DNA of 64,000 nt from assembly GCA_041946685.1 (NCBI GenBank), contig JBHGAV010000008.1, positions 1 to 64,000 on the forward strand, read 5' to 3'. The stretch comes from JBHGAV01 sp041946685 (GTDB taxonomy: Bacteria > Acidobacteriota > Terriglobia > Bryobacterales > Bryobacteraceae). The position numbers were made by a program, and so were the translations under genes. The notes below the pieces were generated by a model that was not told the origin of the DNA, did not search any database, and worked only from the letters and a program-made list of their open reading frames with translations. Below are positions 35,119 to 44,261 of the stretch, in pieces. Within the stretch, counting starts at the first letter, position 1. The number at the start of each line of letters is the position of its first letter.

Positions 35119-36432
35119 ATGCTGCCTGACTACATCGCCAAAGCCGTACGCAACCCCGCCTCTGGTCGCGCGCCGTGGTACACCAACACGGCCCCCAGCT
35201 ACGCCGGGGTCTTCCTGTGGGTGGTCTTCTACATGGAGATCGCCCAGGGCACCATCGACCGCGCCGGGATCGGGCTATGCCTCCTGGCCCTGGCCGTGGC
35301 CGGCCTGGTGGCCTACCTGCTGTACCGCGCGCCCGCCATGCTGGGCATGCAAACCGGATACCCGCTTTACGTGGTCGGCAGTTCCACCTTCGGGACCAAG
35401 GGCGGCTACTTGATGCCCGGTCTCCTGATGGGGCTGCTCCAGGTGGGCTGGCTTTCGGTGAACACCCTGGTCTCGACCAACTTCCTGTTGAACGGCTTCG
35501 GAGTGAAGGCCGGGCCGGGCACGCTGCCCTTCGCCCTGGTAGCCGTCGTTTGGGCCTACGGACTGACCTATATCGGCGTCAAAGGCATCCGGTACGTAGG
35601 CAGGTTCTCGCTGTACCTGAACGCCATTACTCTGCTCATGATTCTGGTGGTATTCTTTCGCACGGCCGGCGGCTTGGCCGAGTTCACGCCATCCGACTAC
35701 AGTCCATATGTCGGCTTCATGCTGGTCATTCAGATCGTCATCGGCTTCCATGCCACAGCCGGCGCGGCAGGCACGGACTTCGGCATGAGCAGCCGCGACG
35801 CGCGCGATGTGCGCTGGGGCGGCCTGGTGGGGATCGCCCTTGCGATCCTGGTCGCAGGCGGCTTGCCAATGCTGTCGGTCGCGGGCGCTCGTTCCTTGTA
35901 CGGCATCCAAGGCGCGACCTTCGACGCGGTCATCTCTGGTATGGGTGGGTTTCTGGCGACCGCCATGTTCTTCCTCTTCGCCATCGCCTCCATACCTCCG
36001 GGCTGCTTCACGGCCTTCATCGCCGGCAACAGCTTCTCGACGATGATTCCAGGCGTGCCGCGCCTAGGGTCTTCGATGGCGGGAGCCACCGTCGCCATCG
36101 CGCTGGCGGTGACCGGAGCGGCCGCCAACCTGGTCAACCTGTTCACCATCGTCGGCGCGTCGTTCGGTCCGATCTGCGGCGCCATGACTGCGGACTATCT
36201 GCTCAGCGGCCGCAAATGGTCCGGGCCTCGCCTGGGGATCAACCTGGCGGGCTACGGCGCCTGGGCGGTGGGCTTCGTGGTAGGCATTTTGCCTTTCTTG
36301 CCTATCGATGCCGAGGTGAAGCCCTACCTCCAGCCGGCCGCCGTCTGGAGCTTCGTGGCAGGTTTCGTTGTCTACTACCTGCTGGTCAAGGCGGGCTTGG
36401 AGCCGAAGGTCGCGCCGATCGAGACCAGGTAG
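35119..36432 (+). CDS. NCS1-family permease (cytosine/purine/hydantoin type)
   Basis: 437 residues with about 12 hydrophobic segments and a short hydrophilic N-terminus. N-T-A-P-S-Y-A-G-V-F-L-W-V and the Q-x-G-W/N segment L-L-Q-V-G-W-L-S-V-N-T resemble the CodB/NCS1 substrate site. It should import a nucleobase or related compound with a cation. TTGAGGAG precedes ATG 35119. No deaminase or catabolic genes for nucleobases are adjacent, so the substrate is open. Confidence 0.8.
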   Translation: MLPDYIAKAVRNPASGRAPWYTNTAPSYAGVFLWVVFYMEIAQGTIDRAGIGLCLLALAVAGLVAYLLYRAPAMLGMQTGYPLYVVGSSTFGTKGGYLMPGLLMGLLQVGWLSVNTLVSTNFLLNGFGVKAGPGTLPFALVAVVWAYGLTYIGVKGIRYVGRFSLYLNAITLLMILVVFFRTAGGLAEFTPSDYSPYVGFMLVIQIVIGFHATAGAAGTDFGMSSRDARDVRWGGLVGIALAILVAGGLPMLSVAGARSLYGIQGATFDAVISGMGGFLATAMFFLFAIASIPPGCFTAFIAGNSFSTMIPGVPRLGSSMAGATVAIALAVTGAAANLVNLFTIVGASFGPICGAMTADYLLSGRKWSGPRLGINLAGYGAWAVGFVVGILPFLPIDAEVKPYLQPAAVWSFVAGFVVYYLLVKAGLEPKVAPIETR

Positions 36433-36440
36433 CGCCGCAA

Positions 36441-37379
36441 CTACAGAATCCGCACCGGTTCCTCGGTGGTGAAGGTGAGGACCGTTTCCGAGGGGATCCG
36501 CACGCGCTGACCGCCCAGGAACACCTGCGAGCCGGCGCCCGCGGCCGCGCCCGCGCCCGCGCCAATCGCGGCCCCCTTGCCGCCACCGGCGATGGCCCCG
36601 ATGATGGCTCCAACTGCGCCGACAGCGGCTGCCGACTTCGCCGTCTTCGCTCCCTGAGAGCCGCTGGCTTGGGAGACGGAGGCCGTGTTGAACGGCACTT
36701 CTTTCCCGCCGATGCTCACGGAGACCAGTTCCACCGTCAGCTCGGTTCGCCCTGTGAGTTTGCCTGACTCCTTGGACTGGACCAGTTTGACCGTCGCGTC
36801 GGCGCCCCTGGCCGCCAGCGTCTCGCCCCCGATGGTCAGGGGCTCGTCCAGGCTGGCCTTGAACGTCTCACCTTCCTTGTTCTTCTCCGAGTCGATGCCG
36901 TCGATCAGGCGCACTACGACCGCCGTGCCCTTGGGCACCTCCTTGCCGCCGCTCTTGGCCACGACGGCGGAGAGAACGCGCTCGCTGACGCCCGCCGACT
37001 TCAACTGAACCAGGTTGGAGGCGTCGGTCGAGATCTTCGCCGGCGCCGAGCCGAGCAAATCAAGCAGGAAGCTCTCCGAGAACTTCGCGTTCGCCAGTTG
37101 GAGCAGGCCGTAAGTCGTGAGCGGCTCCTGAGGAGGACTCTTTCTCACCGCGGCCAGAATCACCCGTTCGCTGACGCCGCCATTCTTCCATTCCACCAAC
37201 CGGCCAGGGTCGGTGTAGAGGTTGGCCGGCTGCTGGCTGATCAGATTCAGTATGAACTCTTCGCTCAAACCGCTCTTGGAAAGCTTAACGATGTCCTCGT
37301 TGGTCAGCGCCGTCTGCGCCGCCAGAAGCGAGGCGATGCCTGCAATGCAGGCCAAAGAGAGAAAGATCTGTCGTCGCAT
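36441..37379 (-). CDS. Secreted protein with three helical repeats and a glycine zipper
   Basis: 312 residues with a signal peptide (L-S-L-A-C-I-A-G-I-A-S-L-L-A-A-Q). Three related repeats of about 45 residues begin L-T-N-E-D-I-V-K-L-S-K, L-T-T-Y-G-L-L-Q-L and near L-V-Q-L-K-S-A-G-V. A beta-rich middle domain has T-A-V-V-V-R-L-I-D. A glycine-zipper segment (G-A-I-I-G-A-I-A-G-G-G-K-G-A-A) follows. Such proteins sit in or near the outer membrane. Function is unknown. Confidence 0.7.
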   Translation of the reverse strand: MRRQIFLSLACIAGIASLLAAQTALTNEDIVKLSKSGLSEEFILNLISQQPANLYTDPGRLVEWKNGGVSERVILAAVRKSPPQEPLTTYGLLQLANAKFSESFLLDLLGSAPAKISTDASNLVQLKSAGVSERVLSAVVAKSGGKEVPKGTAVVVRLIDGIDSEKNKEGETFKASLDEPLTIGGETLAARGADATVKLVQSKESGKLTGRTELTVELVSVSIGGKEVPFNTASVSQASGSQGAKTAKSAAAVGAVGAIIGAIAGGGKGAAIGAGAGAAAGAGSQVFLGGQRVRIPSETVLTFTTEEPVRIL

Positions 37380-37450
37380 GAAGACAATACACCTCCTCCC
37401 GGATTAGATGCATCCGGCGGCGTAATGGTTAACGGCAATCTCGCAGCCCG

Positions 37451-40429
37451 TTACGGATCGATCACGTTCACGCGCGTGATGGATGAACTGAACGCGCGTT
37501 TGTCGTCGGTCACGGTCAGCTCAAAGGTGTATACCCCGTTTCCGGTAGAGAACCTGACCGTCGGGGTCGCCGTGTTGGCGCCGAAGATCTCCGCGCGCCC
37601 GTTGCCGATGTAGCGCCAAGAGTACGTGATGGGATCTCCATCCGGATCGTAAGACCGGCTGCCGTCCAGCGTGGCGTCGAACGATTGAGTGATGATCTGA
37701 TCCGGACCGGCGTCGGCCACCGGCGGGTTGTTCGCGCCAACCCGAACGATGACCATGGCAGAGACCTGCGACCGCCTGCCGTACGCGATCAGCGTGTAGC
37801 TGATGTCGGAGGCCGGGTTGACGGCCAGCGAGCCGTTCACCGGCGCCGAGCCGATTCCCGTGATCACTACGTCGGTCGCGTTCTCGGTCTGCCACCGCAA
37901 GGTTGTCGCTTCGCCCACCCTCGGGATACGGGCGGGATCGGCCACGAAGTTGAGGATCTTCACCGGCTTGATCACGCTCACCGTGGCGGTGGCCGAGACT
38001 TCGCCGTATTGGTTCTTGGCGGTAATTGTGTAAGTCGTGGTGTCGGTCGGGGAGACGGTCGACGTTCCCGTCGGGTTCACGCTGCCGATCCCCGAGACGG
38101 TCACGCTGTCGGCGTTCTCAACTTGCCAAACCAGGGAAGCCTGCTCGGTCGGCAGGATCTCGATGGGCGTGGCGGCGAAGCGCAGGATGCGAGGCGCCTG
38201 TCCAGGGGTCACCTGAACCGTGGCCGTCGCGTTGACCTCGCCGAACTGGTTCTTGGCGGTCAGAGTGTACGTGGTGGTTGAAGTCGGTGAGACGGGCGCC
38301 GTGCCGTTCGGCCGCACCACCCCGATCCCGCTGATGCTGACCTCGGTGGCATTCTCGGTCTGCCACGCGAGCGTGGAGGCTTCGCCGGAAGTGATCGTGG
38401 CCGGCATTGCCGAGAAGCTGAGAATTCGGGCGTCAGGCCGCTGGACCGTCACCGTGAGGGTCTCGCTCACCTCGCTGGTGCGGTTCTTCGCGGTCAGCGT
38501 ATACATCGTGGTCTGGTCTAGCGTGACGGTGGAGGTGCCGGTCTTCGGATCCACGCTCCCAAGCCCGGTAATGGTCACCGTGTCGGCGTTGAGTACCTCC
38601 CACACAATCGTGGTGGTGCCCCCAGCGGTGATCATGGAAGGATTCGCCGCGAAGCGGACGATCTTCACGCCCGGCGCCGCCGCCGTCGTAACGGTCACCC
38701 GGGCGCGGCTCTCCGAGCCCTTGTCATCCTTCACGTTCAGACGGAACGCATAGGTGGCGCCCGCCGCTGCCGTAAAGGTGGCCTTGCTGGTGTTGGCGCC
38801 GCTCAGCGAGACGGCAGGACCGCTGGTCTGCGTCCAGGCGAAGGTGATCGGGTCGCCGTCCGGATCGTAGGAGGCGGAGCCATCCAGCGTAATCGTGCCG
38901 GCCTGCACTCCGATCTGGTCGGGTCCGGCGTCCGCGACCGGCGCGCTGTTGCCCACCGTGCGGGTCAGGATCTCATACCGTATGCGCGGGATCTCCATGG
39001 GCACCGCGTGCTTCAAGCCCACAAACTGCTTGGGGCGCACCCAGTTGCCGAACTGCAGCCCGACCGCGAACCGGCCGTTGTCGTCGCTTCCCACCAGCGT
39101 CTCGTTAAGGCCGGCCTCGACCGTAAACGCCCAGTGCGAGTTGATGGGCTGCACAAAGCGCACGGTGCCGCCCGGGCGATTGCTGCCGCCCTGCCGGAAC
39201 AGCGCACCGAGATTGCCCTCGATGAAGGCGTCCTTGTGGAGACCGATCTGCGTGCTGCCGCCGATCTGGTCCACCACCTTCAAGTAGCTCTCCCGGAAGA
39301 CGCCCGGCCGGATTTCTAGCCGGCGCAGCACGGGCTCGTCGAGGAAAGACTTGGTCCCGAACATCCCGATGCGCCCCCGGCCAAACAGGTAGTCCATGGC
39401 CACCGAAGCTTGTCCCAGAGTGCCGCCCGCTCCATATTCGCTCAGATGGACTCGCTTGAAGCTGGAGAAAAGGCCGGCCTGGAAGTTCCCGTACCGATTG
39501 ACCAAGCCGGCGTCGAACTGGCCCTCCTGTCGGCCCAGGAAGCGGAAGTATTCACCGCCGGCCTGGAAGCCGAGGTGTTCTCCGAACGGCGCGAAGTAGC
39601 GAGCTCTGCCGTTCACGGTCAGGTTCCCGGTGGTGTCCGGCCCCACGTTAAGCCCCAGGAGGTGGAACCGCTTGGGCCGCGTCTCCTCGATGGCTTTCTG
39701 CGCCGTGCTCTCCATCATCTGGGCCAATTCCTGCCGCTCGGGGGGCCTGGGCAGTTGAGCCACCTGCTTCTCGACCCCTGCCTGGGCCTTCCTCAGCGAG
39801 TCGGCATCCTGCTTGAGAGCGGCCACGTCCTGCTTCAGCCGGTCGTTCTCGGTCCTGAGGTCCTTCAGCATGGCCAGGATTTCATCCAGCTTGTCAAGCT
39901 TCTTCAGGATGTCCTCGCAGCACATTTTGCTCTGGGCCGCCTGGTCCGTCAGCGCCTTGATGGCATCAGCCACCCCGCCGGCGCTCACGATCCTGCCCTG
40001 GGCGTCGGTCACCGTGAGGACAACCCGCCTGTTCATGAAACGCCCTTCCCGCGTCTGATTGTCCACCTTCGGCTGCCGCTTGCCCTGCGCGGCCGCTTCC
40101 ACCTGGGAAGGGCGCGCCCCATACTTCAACAAAAAGGCCCTCACGGCCTCCGTGCGCGCAGCCGCCAACTTGTCGTTGTACCGGTCCGAGCCCACCCAGT
40201 CGGTGTGCCCCTCGACCTTCACCTTGTAGTCCGGGTGCTGGTTCAGCAACTCGGCCAGACGCAGGAGGCTTGGGTAGCCGTCGGAGAGAATCGAGGAATT
40301 GAACTCGAAGTTCACCTCCTCCCAGTCATCCTTGGTGGCAGAAGTGGTCAAACCCTGAGCCTGCAAACCTGAGGCGATAGCGAAGAGAACCACAACAGCG
40401 AGAAGCAATGGAATCCTGTGGCTCAACAT
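37451..40429 (-). CDS. Outer-membrane OmpA-family protein with PKD and Ig-like repeats
   Basis: 992 residues with a signal peptide (residues 1-26). Unusually, the OmpA peptidoglycan-binding domain comes first (V-E-G-H-T-D-W-V-G-S with R-N-R/M-N-R-R-V). A coiled coil (about 150-230) and a beta-rich membrane-barrel-like region (about 270-470) follow. After that come a PKD domain, four Ig-like repeats of about 75 residues (the V-N-A-D/E-N-A-T-V-T-I-x-G-I-G motif) and a final PKD domain. The repeats probably project outside. Role is structural or adhesive by inference. Confidence 0.82.
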   Translation of the reverse strand: MLSHRIPLLLAVVVLFAIASGLQAQGLTTSATKDDWEEVNFEFNSSILSDGYPSLLRLAELLNQHPDYKVKVEGHTDWVGSDRYNDKLAAARTEAVRAFLLKYGARPSQVEAAAQGKRQPKVDNQTREGRFMNRRVVLTVTDAQGRIVSAGGVADAIKALTDQAAQSKMCCEDILKKLDKLDEILAMLKDLRTENDRLKQDVAALKQDADSLRKAQAGVEKQVAQLPRPPERQELAQMMESTAQKAIEETRPKRFHLLGLNVGPDTTGNLTVNGRARYFAPFGEHLGFQAGGEYFRFLGRQEGQFDAGLVNRYGNFQAGLFSSFKRVHLSEYGAGGTLGQASVAMDYLFGRGRIGMFGTKSFLDEPVLRRLEIRPGVFRESYLKVVDQIGGSTQIGLHKDAFIEGNLGALFRQGGSNRPGGTVRFVQPINSHWAFTVEAGLNETLVGSDDNGRFAVGLQFGNWVRPKQFVGLKHAVPMEIPRIRYEILTRTVGNSAPVADAGPDQIGVQAGTITLDGSASYDPDGDPITFAWTQTSGPAVSLSGANTSKATFTAAAGATYAFRLNVKDDKGSESRARVTVTTAAAPGVKIVRFAANPSMITAGGTTTIVWEVLNADTVTITGLGSVDPKTGTSTVTLDQTTMYTLTAKNRTSEVSETLTVTVQRPDARILSFSAMPATITSGEASTLAWQTENATEVSISGIGVVRPNGTAPVSPTSTTTYTLTAKNQFGEVNATATVQVTPGQAPRILRFAATPIEILPTEQASLVWQVENADSVTVSGIGSVNPTGTSTVSPTDTTTYTITAKNQYGEVSATATVSVIKPVKILNFVADPARIPRVGEATTLRWQTENATDVVITGIGSAPVNGSLAVNPASDISYTLIAYGRRSQVSAMVIVRVGANNPPVADAGPDQIITQSFDATLDGSRSYDPDGDPITYSWRYIGNGRAEIFGANTATPTVRFSTGNGVYTFELTVTDDKRAFSSSITRVNVIDP

Positions 40430-40566
40430 AGCAGTTTCTCCTTGATCGTGGCCTGACTCCGATCGGGCCGGAACTCGACCGCTCGGATTGCGGAAACACC
40501 TTTGCTACGTCTAAATATACCTCAACAGGGGTGCACCCGTACCCCGCATCGCGCTCCGAGTGGGGC

Positions 40567-40572
40567 GATAAT
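40567..40572 (+). promoter_or_regulatory. Candidate -10 of rnpB
   Basis: GATAAT at 40567-40572, 10-11 bases before the first RNase P RNA helix. No convincing -35 was seen. The rest of the 153 bases between 40430 and 40582 holds nothing I can name. Confidence 0.4.
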
Positions 40573-40582
40573 GGGGGTGGGG

Positions 40583-40963
40583 CTTGCCGGGCGGGCAGTC
40601 GCCGGCGGCTCGGGGAACAAGCCGGGTCGCGGGAGGAAAGTCCGGTCTCCTCAGGGCAGCGTGCCGGCTAACGGCCGGGGGGGCTCGCTCAAAGCGGGTT
40701 CTACAGATAGTGCCACAGAAAACATACCGCCCTCGGGAAGATACCGGGGGCAAGGGTGAAAAGGTGCGGCAAGAGCGCACCGCGGCCGGAGTAATCCGCG
40801 CCGGCAGGGAAAACCTCACGCGGAGCAAGACCAAATAGGAGAGAAGGGGTGGCCCGCTCCGTCAGACTCTCGGGTAGGTCGCTTGAGCCCGGAAGAAATT
40901 CCGGGCCTAGAGGAATGACTGCCACCTGCAAGGGCACAGAAACCGGCTTACAGCCCGGCAGGC
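40583..40963 (+). ncRNA. rnpB: RNase P RNA, bacterial A-type
   Basis: Helix P1 pairs TGCCGGGC 40585-40592 with GCCCGGCA 40953-40960. The universally conserved blocks are present in order: GAGGAAAGTCCGG near 40635, GTGCCGGCTAACGGCCGGG near 40670, a CACAGAAAA-type block near 40714, AAGGGTGAAAAGGTGCGG near 40753 and AGAGGAATGACTGCCAC near 40909, with ACAGAAACCGGCTTA at the 3' end. It matures tRNA 5' ends. About 380 nt, usual for A-type. Confidence 0.95.
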
Positions 40964-41000
40964 CCACCAGCCGAACTGGACGACAACGCGAGGTGATTTG

Positions 41001-41022
41001 CCACACATCGGTGTGGAATTTT
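41001..41022 (+). terminator. Terminator of rnpB
   Basis: CCACAC 41001-41006 and GTGTGG 41011-41016 form a perfect six-base stem with loop ATCG, followed by AATTTT. It lies 38 bases after the RNase P RNA and fits a rho-independent terminator with a short T-run. Confidence 0.55.
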
Positions 41023-41048
41023 ACACACGGCGTGGGTCATTTGACCCA
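41012..41048. promoter_or_regulatory. Two palindromes in the leader of the cytochrome operon
   Basis: TGTGG-N6-ACACA at 41012-41027 has the 5-6-5 layout of Crp-family sites. TGGGTCA-TT-TGACCCA at 41033-41048 is a perfect palindrome. A Crp/Fnr-family gene lies in the same cluster (46197). The first overlaps the rnpB terminator, so it may be coincidental. A -24/-12-like string (TGG 41141, TGCT 41153) is a weak promoter candidate. Nothing else is seen in the remaining part of 40964-41260. Confidence 0.35.
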
Positions 41049-41260
41049 TCTGGGGTAAGCGCAGCATCGCATTTAGCCGCGTTCTTCCCCAACCTGTTGA
41101 TAATGGAAAAGAAACTCAGTCCGTGAGCAGCCAGCCATTTTGGGCCGACGCCTGCTGTGAAACAGTGGCTCAGTTTGCTGATGTGCGGATACCTGCGCGA
41201 GAGCGGCAGGAGGGGGAGAGGCTGCTGACTGGCTGGGCTCAATCTTTACGGAGGGCTGAG

Positions 41261-43294
41261 GTGCATACTCTACTACTGTCGAGGAAATGGGGCATCCGTC
41301 TGGCGGCGTTGCTGCTCGTTGCGGCCAGTGCGATGTACCTGGTGAGCGCCGACGGGCCGGCATATACAGAGCGGGACAAGGCCTACTATGCCGACGAGAA
41401 CCTGGTGGCGTTTGTCCGTCCCGGCTTGGTTTTCACGATCACGGGGGTGACCGTCGCGGACGACGGGACGGTGAAGGTTCGGTACACAATCAAAGATCCG
41501 CGGGGGCTCCCGCTCGACCGGGAGGGAATCTACACTCCCGGCACGGTAAGCTCGAGCTGGATCCTGGCGCGAATCCCCGCGGGCAAGACGCAGTACGAAG
41601 CCTACACCACCCGGGTGCAGACCAGCCCCATCACGGGAGTTAGCGCCACGCAGGCGGGCACCGACAGCGGAGGAACTTACGAGAAGGTGGCTGACGGGGA
41701 GTACATCTACACATTCCGGACAAAGCTGCCGGCCAACTATGACAAGACGGTGACCCACACCGTCGGGCTGTACGGCAGCAGAAACCTGACCGAGTTTGAC
41801 CTGGGCATCAACCTGGACGACGCCGTGTACAATTTCGTGCCGGACGGGTCGCCGGTGAAGGTCACCCGCGACGTGATCAAGTCCGCCACCTGCGACAAGT
41901 GCCACGTGGATCTTACGGCCCACGGGACCACGGGGCGCACAAGCCAGGAAGTCTGCGTGCTATGCCATACGCCGCAGACCATTGATCCCGATACCGGCGA
42001 GTCCCAGGATTTGCCGGTCCTGGTCCACCGGATTCACATGGGGGCGGACCTGCCCAGCGTGAAAGCCGGCAAGCCGTATGTAATTATCGGCAACGCTCAG
42101 TCGGTGCATGACTTCTCGACGGTGCGGATCCCCTCCGATCCCCGCCGCTGCACCTTCTGCCACGAGCAGGACACGGGCGCTGCCCAGGCGACCGCGTACT
42201 TAAAGCCGAACCGGGCGGCCTGCGGGGCATGTCACGACAACGTCAACTTTGCCACGGGCCTCAACCACGCCAACCTGCCTCAGATCTCCGACAACCAGTG
42301 CGCCAACTGCCACACGCCCGATGGCGAAGTCGAGTTCGACATATCCATCCGGGGCGCACACACCGTGCCGGCCGAATCCCGGTACCTGCCCGGAACCGTG
42401 GTTGACCTGATCAGTATCACCAACACCGCGCCGGGTCAGAACCCGAAGATCACCTTCACGGTGAAGACAAAGGCGGGCAATGCATTCCCGGTTGCCGAAC
42501 TGAACCGGCTGCGATTCAGAATCGCCGGTCCGAATGCGGACTGGGCCTCCCAGATTCAGGAGGACTACGCTCTCTCCAGGGTAGCGGCGAATTCGGACGG
42601 AAGCTACACCTACACCATGGCCTACACCGTCCCTGCCACGGCCAAGGGAAGCTACACGCTCGGGGTGGAGGCTTACCGGAACTACACCATCCTGGTGGGC
42701 ACCCAGAAGGAGCAGACCATCCGCGATTTCGCTGCCAACCAGATGCTGGCGTTCTCAGTGGACGGAACCACGCCGGTTGCGCGGCGCACGATTGTCTCCA
42801 CCGCCAGTTGCGAGAAGTGCCACGCTGCTCTGTCGTTCCATGGAGGAAACCGGAACAAGGCTGAGTACTGCGCCACCTGCCACAATCCGAACACTACACA
42901 GGCGGCTCCCGCCAGCACGGGTCTTCCTCCTCAGACGATCGACTTCCGGATCATGATCCACAAGATCCACACTGGGGAGGAGCTGACTTCTCCTTATTGT
43001 ATCGGCAGCACCTGCTTCAACGAAGTCCGCTACCCGGGCGACCGGCGTGTTTGCACGCAATGCCACGTGAACAACGCCCAGCAGTTGCCTCTGCCGGCGG
43101 GCTTGCTCCCGGTGAAGGATCCACAGGGCCTGTTGAACCCGGTTGGACCTGAATCGGCAGCTTGCCTCAGTTGCCACACGTCCGTATACGCGGCATCGCA
43201 CGCGCTGGCGAACACCACCTCGCTGGGCGAGAGCTGCGCCACCTGCCATGGCCCGAACGCGGAGTTCTCCGTGAACCGCGCCCATGCCAGGTAG
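41261..43294 (+). CDS. OmcA/MtrC-like decaheme cytochrome c
   Basis: 677 residues with ten CxxCH motifs (C-D-K-C-H, C-V-L-C-H, C-T-F-C-H, C-G-A-C-H, C-A-N-C-H, C-E-K-C-H, C-A-T-C-H, C-T-Q-C-H, C-L-S-C-H, C-A-T-C-H) arranged 5+5 around two beta domains, as in outer-surface OmcA/MtrC. GTG 41261 was chosen because GGAGG precedes it and a membrane segment (L-A-A-L-L-L-V-A-A-S-A) follows; the frame is open to 41123. No lipobox Cys follows the signal, so surface lipid anchoring is not evident. It is upstream of the DmsE-like and MtrB-like genes and would deliver electrons outside the cell. Confidence 0.87.
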   Translation: MHTLLLSRKWGIRLAALLLVAASAMYLVSADGPAYTERDKAYYADENLVAFVRPGLVFTITGVTVADDGTVKVRYTIKDPRGLPLDREGIYTPGTVSSSWILARIPAGKTQYEAYTTRVQTSPITGVSATQAGTDSGGTYEKVADGEYIYTFRTKLPANYDKTVTHTVGLYGSRNLTEFDLGINLDDAVYNFVPDGSPVKVTRDVIKSATCDKCHVDLTAHGTTGRTSQEVCVLCHTPQTIDPDTGESQDLPVLVHRIHMGADLPSVKAGKPYVIIGNAQSVHDFSTVRIPSDPRRCTFCHEQDTGAAQATAYLKPNRAACGACHDNVNFATGLNHANLPQISDNQCANCHTPDGEVEFDISIRGAHTVPAESRYLPGTVVDLISITNTAPGQNPKITFTVKTKAGNAFPVAELNRLRFRIAGPNADWASQIQEDYALSRVAANSDGSYTYTMAYTVPATAKGSYTLGVEAYRNYTILVGTQKEQTIRDFAANQMLAFSVDGTTPVARRTIVSTASCEKCHAALSFHGGNRNKAEYCATCHNPNTTQAAPASTGLPPQTIDFRIMIHKIHTGEELTSPYCIGSTCFNEVRYPGDRRVCTQCHVNNAQQLPLPAGLLPVKDPQGLLNPVGPESAACLSCHTSVYAASHALANTTSLGESCATCHGPNAEFSVNRAHAR

Positions 43295-44261
43295 CCCGTT
43301 TCACCTTCCGGATGACCGAAGGGGCCCCCACAGCCGCGGGGGCCCCTTCTCTGTTCTGTGTCTGATTGCCGTCCTTTGCGTTTCCGTTTACGGTGCAAAG
43401 CAGGCAGCGGCCCCTGCGCCCGCCACCACTGTCGGCTCCGACACCTGCTCCGCCTGCCACGAGGACATCTCCAAGTCGTTCCAGAAGAATCCGCACGCCG
43501 CCGTCGAGAAGGACAAGCGGCGCGGGTGGGAAGGGAAGGCCTGCGAATCCTGCCACGGGCCCGGGAGCGTCCATGCCGAATCGGCCGACAAGAAAGATAT
43601 CCGTAACCCGGGCGCGCTGCCGGTCGTCCAGGCGGACAAGATTTGTCTGAGTTGCCACCTGAATCAGCCGACCCAGATTGGGCGCCTTCACGGCAGCCAT
43701 GCGCGGACCCAGGTGAGCTGCACGTCTTGCCATCCGGTGCACAAGCCCGAAAGCGGGGCCATGACGCCGCGTCAGGCGCCGGCCGTGAACAAGCTCTGCC
43801 AGGGCTGCCATACCCAGGAATGGGCCGCGTTCCAGCGGCCCCACGCTCACAACCTGAACCGGGGGGCGATGTCCTGCGTGGACTGCCACAATCCGCATGG
43901 CAGCCTACTGCCAGGATCTATGCGGGCGATCTCGGCCAACGAACTGGGATGCTTCAAGTGCCACGGCGACAAGCGAGGTCCGTTTGCCTACGAGCACGCC
44001 TCGGTCCGGCTTCAGGGCTGCACGGCCTGTCACGAGCCGCACGGATCGGCCAATCCACGCATGCTGACGCGCCACGAAGTGCGCTTCGTATGTCTGGAAT
44101 GCCACGCCAATAAGCCTGCGGCGTCGGTTCAGGCCCTCCCTCCCACATTGGGGGGGATTCCGCCTGCTTTCCATGATTTGAACAGCCCGCGATATCGGAA
44201 CTGCACGCTGTGTCATGTGAAGATCCATGGGTCTCACATCAATCGGGCCTTACTGCGATGA
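43284..44261 (+). CDS. DmsE-type decaheme cytochrome c (MtrA-like)
   Basis: 325 residues with ten CxxCH motifs, closely and evenly spaced as in MtrA/DmsE. The N-terminus has a hydrophobic export segment (V-L-C-L-I-A-V-L-C-V-S-V). The only in-frame ATG is 43284, which overlaps the cytochrome stop by 11 bases and leaves a 23-residue n-region. The last CxxCH is next to the stop. The protein would sit inside the MtrB-like barrel and span the outer membrane. Confidence 0.86.
   Translation: MPGSPFHLPDDRRGPHSRGGPFSVLCLIAVLCVSVYGAKQAAAPAPATTVGSDTCSACHEDISKSFQKNPHAAVEKDKRRGWEGKACESCHGPGSVHAESADKKDIRNPGALPVVQADKICLSCHLNQPTQIGRLHGSHARTQVSCTSCHPVHKPESGAMTPRQAPAVNKLCQGCHTQEWAAFQRPHAHNLNRGAMSCVDCHNPHGSLLPGSMRAISANELGCFKCHGDKRGPFAYEHASVRLQGCTACHEPHGSANPRMLTRHEVRFVCLECHANKPAASVQALPPTLGGIPPAFHDLNSPRYRNCTLCHVKIHGSHINRALLR
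43321..43346 (+). terminator. Terminator-like hairpin inside the start of the DmsE-like gene
   Basis: GGGGCCCCC 43321-43329 and GGGGGCCCC 43338-43346 form a perfect nine-base stem with an eight-base loop, followed by TTCTCTGTTCTGT. It lies just after the OmcA-like stop at 43294, where a terminator would stand, but also within the dmsE-like coding start. It may attenuate or process the transcript between the two cytochrome genes. Confidence 0.5.

Noticed and set aside
35175..36767. Long open frame in another phase over the NCS1 permease
   Set aside because: Low-complexity Arg/Gly-rich translation without hydrophobic pattern; the permease frame has 12 membrane segments.
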